Positions 58,569 through 64,000 of a DNA stretch of 64,000 nt are shown here, in pieces (within the stretch, counting starts at the first letter, position 1; each line of letters starts with the position of its first letter). The stretch comes from Cronobacter muytjensii ATCC 51329 (GTDB lineage: Bacteria; Pseudomonadota; Gammaproteobacteria; Enterobacterales; Enterobacteriaceae), in assembly GCF_001277195.1 (NCBI RefSeq), contig NZ_CP012268.1, positions 2,852,001 to 2,916,000 on the forward strand, read 5' to 3'. Both the position numbers and the translations under genes were made by a program. The notes below the pieces were generated by a model. That model searched no databases. It was not told the origin of the DNA and saw only the letters and a program-made list of their open reading frames with translations.

Positions 58569-61500
58569 ATGAAGGGAAGAATAATAAGCCGCAAAAGCGC
58601 GCTCGCCTGCATGCTGGCACTGGCGCTGAGCGGCCAGTCATCCTGGGCTGCGCAAAATAGCCAGGCCGCGCAGGGAAATGACTTTCTGTCGACTATTCAG
58701 CAAATCGACGTAAAACCGATGGACTTCCCTGAACCCACCAGACGTCCGCAAACGCGTTCCGCCTCGCGCGCCCAGATAAACGATCTCCAGCAGGAAATCG
58801 CCCGGCTGAAAAAACAGCTCAAAGCAGCGGAGCAGGAGAAAAAAAGCCTCGGCGCGCCCACAGCGCTTGAGGCGCAAAACGCGCAGCTGCTGAAAGACAA
58901 CAGCGCGCTGGCGAAGGAAAACGATCGCCTCTCCCGCAGCCTGCAAAACGCGCAGCGCGAGCAAGGCGCGACCAGCACGCAGCAGGCCGCGCGTATTGAA
59001 GCGCTGGAGCAAAAAACCGCTGAACTTCAGGCGGCGCTCGCCAGTAAAACCGCGGAGCTCGCACAGTTGAAAAAAACAAGCGACACCCATTCCGCGAGCG
59101 AAAATGCGTTACAAAAACAGATTGCCCGGCTGGAGCAGGAAAAAGCCGCGCTCACGCAGCAAAATACGCAGAGCACGGCACGTTTTAACAACGATATGCA
59201 GGCGCTACGCGCCGAGCTGAATAAACGCGCTGACGAACTGGCGGCGCTCAAAAAGGCAGGCGCTGAACATTCACAAAGCGAAAACGCGCTGCAAACCCAG
59301 CTCGCGAAGCTTGAGCAGGAAAAAGCCGCGCTCACGCAGCAAAACGCGCAGAGCGTTGAGGCGCTGAACCAGAAAGCGCAGGCGCTGCAGGCGGAGCTCG
59401 ATAAGCGCGCCGCTGAACTGGCGGCGCTCAAAAAGGCAGGCGCTGAACATTCGCAAAGCGAAAGCGCGCTGCAAACCCAGCTCGCGAAGCTTGAGCAGGA
59501 AAAAGCCGCGCTCACGCAGCAAAACGCGCAGAGCGTTGAGGCGCTGAACCAGAAAGCGCAGGCGCTGCAGGCGGAGCTTGATAAACGCGCCGCTGAACTG
59601 GCGGCGCTCAAAAAGGCAGGCGCTGAACATTCGCAAAGCGAAAGCGCGCTGCAAACCCAGCTCGCGAAGCTTGAGCAGGAAAAAGCCGCGCTCACGCAGC
59701 AAAACGCGCAGAGCGTTGAGGCGCTGAACCAGAAAGCGCAGGCGCTGCAGGCGGAGCTTGATAAACGCGCCGCTGAACTGGCGGCGCTCAAAAAGGCAGG
59801 CGCTGAACATTCGCAAAGCGAAAGCGCGCTGCAAACCCAGCTCGCGAAGCTTGAGCAGGAAAAAGCGACGCTTGCGAAGCAAAACGCGCAGAGCGTTGAG
59901 GCGCTGAACCAGAAAGCGCAGGCGCTGCAGGCGGAGCTTGATAAACGCGCCGCTGAACTGGCGGTGCTCAAAAAGGCAGGAGCTGAACATTCACAAAGCG
60001 AAAACGCGCTGCAAACCCAGCTCGCGAAGCTTGAGCAGGAAAAAGCCGCGCTCACGCAGCAAAACGCGCAGAGCGTTGACGCGCTGAACCAGAAAGCGCA
60101 GGCGCTGCAGGCGGAGCTTGATAAACGCGCCGCTGAACTGGCGGCGCTCAAAAAGGCAGGCGCTGAACATTCGCAAAGTGAAAACGCGCTGCAAACCCAG
60201 CTCGCGAAGCTTGAGCAGGAAAAAGCCGCGCTCACGCAGCAAAACGCGCAGAGCGTTGACGCGCTGAACCAGAAAGCGCAGGCGCTGCAGGCGGAGCTCG
60301 ATAAGCGCGCCGCTGAACTCACAGCACTGAAACAGCAAAACAGCCTGCTGGAGCTTAAAACCAGTACGCTCAGCAAAGAAGATAAAGAGAAACTGCAAAA
60401 AATGCAGGCGGAACAGGCCGCACTGCTGCAAAAAAACCAGGCGACGGAAGCGGCGCTCAAGGCGCAGGTAGCCGCGCTTACGGAGAAACTTAACGCATCA
60501 ACTGCGCTCGCCACCCGCACTCAGGAGAAAGCGACGGCGCTACAGACAGAGCTTTCCGGACTCAAAGGCAGTGAGAGCGAAAAAGATCTGGCGTTCCGTA
60601 GCCAGCAACAGCAGACCGCGCAAATGGCCGCCGCAAAAGAGGCGATAAACCAGCAGCTCACTACCGCCCAGGCGGAGATCGCGACGCTGAAGCAGTCGCT
60701 CGCTGATAAAGAACACCAGCCAGAGGCGTCAGACAAAGCGTTGCGTTCGGCCTCCGCTACCGATCAGCAAAAAGCGCAAGCCGAACTGGAAACCCTCAAA
60801 CGTGCGAATCAGGAACTGACCGATAAACTGGCGAGCCTGAACGCGGAAAACGCCGCGCAAAAAGCACAGGCCGAAAAAGAAAAAACAGAGCTGCTGGCAC
60901 AGGCTGAGAAACTGAGGGCGGATACCGCGGCCCAGGTTCAGGCGCAGACGACCGGCAAAACCGGGCCGGAAGCCGGCACCGTATCGCTTAAGGATAAAGC
61001 GAGCAAACAGTCTTACGCCAACGGCGTGATGTTCTCGCGGCTGGTGCAAAAAAGCATGGATCAGATGAACGATCTCGGCATCAAAACGGATCTGCCGCTT
61101 CTGCTGATGGGTATCAAAGATGGCCTGGCGCAAAAAGTCGCGATCGAACCGAAGCTGCTGTTGACGTTGCATGAATCGATGCTGAAAGAGCTGTCCAGCC
61201 GCGAAGAGAAGAAGTACGAGGCGGGCATTAAACAACTGGAGAATGTGACCGCGCAGAAAAAATTGCTTAAGCGTAATAAGTCGCTGTTCTTTATTCAGAC
61301 CAAAGCGGGCAAAAAGGCTATCGCGCCGGGCGAAACGCTCAACGTCACGTTCAAAGAGGCGACCCTTGACGGGCGCGTGCTGAACAATAACGCCAATGTG
61401 CCGGTGACCTATGACGAAAACCTGCCGTATATTTTCCAGCAGGCGCTGGAGCTCGGTAAACGGGGTGGCGTGATGGAGGTTTACTGCTTCGCAGGCGATC

Positions 61501-61583
61501 TCTACAACCCGGACACCATGCCGCCGCAGCTTTTTAACTACTCATTAATGAAGCTGACGGTGACCATCAGCGGCGGGAAATAA
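58569..61583 (+). CDS. Exported coiled-coil protein with tandem repeats and FkpA/Mip-like C-terminus
   Basis: A 1004-residue protein: signal peptide (MKGRIISRKSALACMLALAL, cleavage near residue 28), a short linker, then a very long Gln/Glu/Ala/Leu-rich coiled coil (about residues 60-790). Residues 218-577 are six near-identical 60-residue repeats; an earlier degenerate copy covers 158-217. From about 808 the sequence resembles the FkpA/Mip N-terminal helical domain (KQSYANGVMFSRLVQKS, LGIKTDLPLLLMGIKDGL). From about 915 an FKBP-like domain follows (APGETLNVTFKEATLDGRVL), without the conserved PPIase active-site aromatics, so catalysis is doubtful. GAGAGG sets the start at 58569. Confidence 0.8.
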   Translation: MKGRIISRKSALACMLALALSGQSSWAAQNSQAAQGNDFLSTIQQIDVKPMDFPEPTRRPQTRSASRAQINDLQQEIARLKKQLKAAEQEKKSLGAPTALEAQNAQLLKDNSALAKENDRLSRSLQNAQREQGATSTQQAARIEALEQKTAELQAALASKTAELAQLKKTSDTHSASENALQKQIARLEQEKAALTQQNTQSTARFNNDMQALRAELNKRADELAALKKAGAEHSQSENALQTQLAKLEQEKAALTQQNAQSVEALNQKAQALQAELDKRAAELAALKKAGAEHSQSESALQTQLAKLEQEKAALTQQNAQSVEALNQKAQALQAELDKRAAELAALKKAGAEHSQSESALQTQLAKLEQEKAALTQQNAQSVEALNQKAQALQAELDKRAAELAALKKAGAEHSQSESALQTQLAKLEQEKATLAKQNAQSVEALNQKAQALQAELDKRAAELAVLKKAGAEHSQSENALQTQLAKLEQEKAALTQQNAQSVDALNQKAQALQAELDKRAAELAALKKAGAEHSQSENALQTQLAKLEQEKAALTQQNAQSVDALNQKAQALQAELDKRAAELTALKQQNSLLELKTSTLSKEDKEKLQKMQAEQAALLQKNQATEAALKAQVAALTEKLNASTALATRTQEKATALQTELSGLKGSESEKDLAFRSQQQQTAQMAAAKEAINQQLTTAQAEIATLKQSLADKEHQPEASDKALRSASATDQQKAQAELETLKRANQELTDKLASLNAENAAQKAQAEKEKTELLAQAEKLRADTAAQVQAQTTGKTGPEAGTVSLKDKASKQSYANGVMFSRLVQKSMDQMNDLGIKTDLPLLLMGIKDGLAQKVAIEPKLLLTLHESMLKELSSREEKKYEAGIKQLENVTAQKKLLKRNKSLFFIQTKAGKKAIAPGETLNVTFKEATLDGRVLNNNANVPVTYDENLPYIFQQALELGKRGGVMEVYCFAGDLYNPDTMPPQLFNYSLMKLTVTISGGK
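59220..60299 (+). repeat. Six tandem 180-bp in-frame repeats
   Basis: Six consecutive 180-bp units (beginning 59220, 59400, 59580, 59760, 59940, 60120) encode a 60-residue unit with KKAGAEHSQSE, LAKLEQEKAALTQQNAQ and LNQKAQALQAEL. Copies differ at only a few bases; the fourth differs most (KATLAKQNAQ). A diverged copy precedes them and a partial one follows. Near-identity at the DNA level points to recent expansion or gene conversion. A long open frame on the opposite strand here is only a shadow. Confidence 0.95.
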
Positions 61584-61615
61584 AAAAAGCCGGGGGATAA
61601 CGATAGCCCCGGCTT
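61582..61615 (-). terminator. Terminator of cof
   Basis: On the minus strand, AAGCCGGGG (61615-61607), loop, CCCCGGCTT (61595-61587), then a run of seven T (61588-61582). It is next to the end of the convergent coiled-coil gene and may serve both. Confidence 0.88.
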
Positions 61616-61645
61616 GCTGGAATGCCTCATCATTCGGGGGAATCA

Positions 61646-62446
61646 TTAAGGTGTCGTGTCCAGCCAATCCGTCAAATAGTGCGCGACCGCCTCTCTGTTG
61701 CAGTGCCCGATAACCGGCAGATGAGGCAGCGCCGCGATAAGCTCTGGCATCGCGTTACCCATAATCAGCCCCTTCCCGGCCAGCGATAACATTTCGCGAT
61801 CGTTCATCGCATCGCCAAACGCCATACAATCCGCCATCGTGATGCCCAGGTGATGAGCCAGCGCCTGTAACGCCGCGCCTTTATTACAGTCAGGCGGCAG
61901 AACTTCGAGACAGTCGGTCGCGGAAAAACAGAGATGCGCCTGCGCGCCAAGCGTCTGGCTCAGCGCCGTGCGCAGCGTGCAGAGCGTGGCATGGTCGGCA
62001 ACAAAGCAAATTTTCGTCACCTCATGCGCGGGAAGGCGTTTGAGATCGGTAAGCTGATAGCGAAAGCCGCTCCAGCTATGCGCCTGCAACAGCGCCGGAA
62101 TATCTTTATCCGTGAGCCAGCCGCTGTCGTTAAACACATGCACACTGGCGGACGTATTCCAGTGACCGTGCAGCACGATTTCAGCGACCTGCGGCGGTAA
62201 ATCTCTGGCGAGCAGCCGCTCGCCTGATGGCGCATGAATGCGCGTCCCGTTGCCGGTGATGAGAAAGGCCTCCGGCGCTATTTCCTGCAACAGAGGACGC
62301 ATATCAAGCAAATGCCGACCCGTTGCGAACGCGAGCGTGACGCCGCGCTCCTGCAGGCGACGTAACGTTTTCAGGGTTGCGTCGCCCGTGCGGTGATCGG
62401 GCATTAAGAGCGTACCATCCATATCAAAAGCGGCCAGTCGTACCAT
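61646..62446 (-). CDS. cof: HMP-PP phosphatase Cof (HAD superfamily)
   Basis: A 266-residue HAD-superfamily type IIB phosphatase. Motif I is AAFDMDGTLL, motif II ITGNGT, motif III Lys in NKGAAL, motif IV FGDAMNDREM. E. coli Cof hydrolyses the thiamin precursor HMP-PP and other sugar phosphates. The start at 62446 is chosen because AGGGG is correctly spaced and the protein aligns with E. coli MARLAAFD. Divergent from the SgrR-like gene. Confidence 0.95.
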   Translation of the reverse strand: MVRLAAFDMDGTLLMPDHRTGDATLKTLRRLQERGVTLAFATGRHLLDMRPLLQEIAPEAFLITGNGTRIHAPSGERLLARDLPPQVAEIVLHGHWNTSASVHVFNDSGWLTDKDIPALLQAHSWSGFRYQLTDLKRLPAHEVTKICFVADHATLCTLRTALSQTLGAQAHLCFSATDCLEVLPPDCNKGAALQALAHHLGITMADCMAFGDAMNDREMLSLAGKGLIMGNAMPELIAALPHLPVIGHCNREAVAHYLTDWLDTTP

Positions 62447-62536
62447 TTTCATCCCCTCTTACGGTTGACGGGCAGTATTGCCTGGCATATACGGAACTAA
62501 TAGTGAATACTTGCGAAAAATTGTTCCGGGTTTTTT

Positions 62537-64000
62537 ATGCGTCTCCTGAACCGGCTTAATCAATTCCAGCGCCTGTGGCAGGCGTCGGAGGGTGACCCGC
62601 AGGCCGTCACTGTCGCGGAGCTCGCCGCGCGCTGTTTTTGCAGCGAGCGCCACGTCCGTACGCTGCTGCGCCAGCTGGAACAAGAGGGCTGGCTGCGCTG
62701 GCGTGCGCAGCCGGGCCGTGGCAAACGGGGCGAGTTAACTTTTATGGTCTCGCCGCAAACCGTGCGCGCCGGCATGATGGAAACCGTGTTACGCCAGGGC
62801 CAGCACCATAACGCCCTCACACTCGCGCAGCTCGCTTCCGGCCAGTTGCGTCAGTTGCTGCACCCGTTTCTGGGCGGCCAGTGGCATAACGACACTCCCA
62901 CGCTGCGCATTCCCTATTACCGCCCGCTTGAGCCGCTGACGCCCGGCTTTTTGCCAGGCCGCGCCGAACAGCACCTCGCCCGGCAAATTTTCAGCGGACT
63001 GACGCGGTTTAATCCGCAAAGCGCGCGCCCGGAAGGCGATATGGCACACCACTGGCATGTGTCGCCGGACGGCCTCAGCTGGCGCTTTTATCTGCGCCCC
63101 ACCCTGCACTGGCACAATCATGAACCGGTAGACGCCGCGCAGTTGCAGCGACGGCTGCAACAGTTGCTTGAGCCTGACGCACTGCGCCAGCTCTTCGCCA
63201 GCGTCAAAAGTATTACGGTGGAGCACACGCACTGCCTGCGCGTCGATTTGATCCGCCCCGATTACTGGCTGGCGTGGCGGTTTGCCAGCCACTGCAGTTA
63301 TCTGGCGCATCCGGACGAGGCGACGCTCGGCTGCGGCCCGTTCCGGCTTGCCGCTTTCACCCCTGACCTGGTGCGCATCGAAAGCCACGATCTTTATCAT
63401 CTTAATCATCCACTGTTAAAAGCGGTCGAATACTGGATTACGCCGGATCTCTTCGACAGCGCGCTCGGCACCAGTTGCCGCCATCCGGTGCAGATTGCCA
63501 TCGGCCAGCAGGAAGAGCTCCAGCATCTGCGCCCGGTGAGCAACAGCATCAGCCTCGGGTTCTGCTATCTCGGTATCCGGCAAAACGGGCGGCTGTCGCG
63601 TACGCAGGCGCGCTGGCTGATGCAACTCATTCACCGCAGCGGCATGATTGACGCCCTGCCGCTTGATGAACATTTGATTACGCCCAGCAACGAACTGCTG
63701 CCCGGCTGGGAACTGCCGGAATGGCCCGACGAACCGCCGCCGCCGCTGCCGCCTTCACTGACGCTGGTCTATCACCTGCCAGTAGAGTTGCCGGTAATGG
63801 CCCGCCAGCTTCAGGCTTTTCTGGCACAGCGCGGATGCTGTCTGACACTGCATTTTCATAACGCGAAAAACTGGGATGGCTGCGCGCTGCTGCCGCAGGC
63901 AGATATCGTGATGGGCGACAGGCTGATTGGCGAGGCGCCGGAATATACGCTGGAACAGTGGCTGCGCTGCGACCCGCTCTGGCGACATTTGTTAACCGGC
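62537..64000 (+). CDS. ybaE: SgrR-family regulator (YbaE-like), truncated by the window end
   Basis: 488 codons are open to the last base; the 3' end lies outside. The N-terminal SgrR-type helix-turn-helix (LLNRLNQFQRLWQASEGDP, CFCSERHVRTLLRQLEQEGWL) is followed by a solute-binding-protein family 5-like domain (FNPQSARPEGDMAHHWHVSPDG). In E. coli YbaE lies beside cof in this arrangement and is about 566 residues. Its ligand is unknown; SgrR itself senses sugar-phosphate stress. The ATG at 62537 has a poor ribosome site but no better start is seen. Confidence 0.88.
   Translation, partial: MRLLNRLNQFQRLWQASEGDPQAVTVAELAARCFCSERHVRTLLRQLEQEGWLRWRAQPGRGKRGELTFMVSPQTVRAGMMETVLRQGQHHNALTLAQLASGQLRQLLHPFLGGQWHNDTPTLRIPYYRPLEPLTPGFLPGRAEQHLARQIFSGLTRFNPQSARPEGDMAHHWHVSPDGLSWRFYLRPTLHWHNHEPVDAAQLQRRLQQLLEPDALRQLFASVKSITVEHTHCLRVDLIRPDYWLAWRFASHCSYLAHPDEATLGCGPFRLAAFTPDLVRIESHDLYHLNHPLLKAVEYWITPDLFDSALGTSCRHPVQIAIGQQEELQHLRPVSNSISLGFCYLGIRQNGRLSRTQARWLMQLIHRSGMIDALPLDEHLITPSNELLPGWELPEWPDEPPPPLPPSLTLVYHLPVELPVMARQLQAFLAQRGCCLTLHFHNAKNWDGCALLPQADIVMGDRLIGEAPEYTLEQWLRCDPLWRHLLTG

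Noticed and set aside
59027..60520. A 497-codon open frame on the minus strand through the repeats
   Set aside because: It is the antisense shadow of a biased coiled-coil gene: the product is a Ser/Ala/Cys-rich repeat with no ribosome site or family.

Overview
The window is chromosomal DNA of an enteric bacterium (Enterobacteriaceae). It is GC-rich, and the gene order from copA to cof matches the E. coli/Salmonella copA-ushA-adk-dnaX-acrAB-hha-ffs-glnK-mdlAB-cof region, read in the opposite orientation. Cronobacter or a close relative is most likely: the single type I-E CRISPR repeat at 48202 and the accessory genes fit that group. The genus is an inference; family level is secure.

Layout. 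1-4.4 kb: the tail of an unrecognised gene, a DUF3142 gene, then divergent cueR/copA with a textbook CueR promoter and a copA frameshift signal. 4.5-10 kb: ybaP, the small RNA chiX (minus strand), ybaK, ushA and ybaL; fsr, which sits between ushA and ybaL in E. coli, is absent. 10-17.4 kb: a multi-hairpin repeat cluster, gsk, hemH, an inserted cdaR-like/GntP permease/glycerate kinase operon, and adk. 17.6-24.8 kb: htpG (sigma-32 promoter), recR, ybaB, dnaX (tau/gamma frameshift), apt, ybaN, priC and rsmS. 24.8-34.7 kb: mscK, acrR, acrAB and tomB-hha. 34.9-38.6 kb: maa, ylaC, the zinc-starvation ribosomal proteins rpmE2/rpmJ2 with a Zur-like box, and a chemoreceptor.

38.6-42.2 kb is an accessory operon: a 2OG-Fe(II)-type oxygenase followed by a MetQ/MetN/MetI-like importer. 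It is preceded by a well-initiated 42-codon ORF with four cysteine codons near its start, a candidate cysteine-sensing leader. 42.3-48.7 kb: a c-di-GMP phosphodiesterase (ylaB/pdeB), a GNAT acetyltransferase, a divergent yczE/yczR-type pair, a small two-gene ribbon-helix-helix module with 11-bp phased upstream repeats, the 4.5S RNA gene ffs, and a lone CRISPR repeat. 48.3-56.5 kb: ybaZ, ybaY, tesB, amtB, glnK (sigma-54 promoter), mdlB, mdlA and decR. 56.6-61.6 kb is inserted between decR and cof: a cdsH-type cysteine desulfhydrase, a small lipoprotein, and a 1004-residue exported coiled-coil protein with six near-identical 60-residue tandem repeats and a C-terminal FkpA/Mip-like region. The window closes with cof and the start of a SgrR-family regulator (ybaE).

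Shared themes are copper efflux, nitrogen control (glnK-amtB), efflux (acrAB, mdlAB), replication/repair (dnaX, recR, priC, rsmS) and two separate cysteine/sulfur loci. The least explained parts are the poly-Cys leader operon, the repeat-rich FkpA-like protein with its lipoprotein partner, the ribbon-helix-helix pair, the orphan CRISPR repeat and the AGGGAC-loop hairpin cluster.
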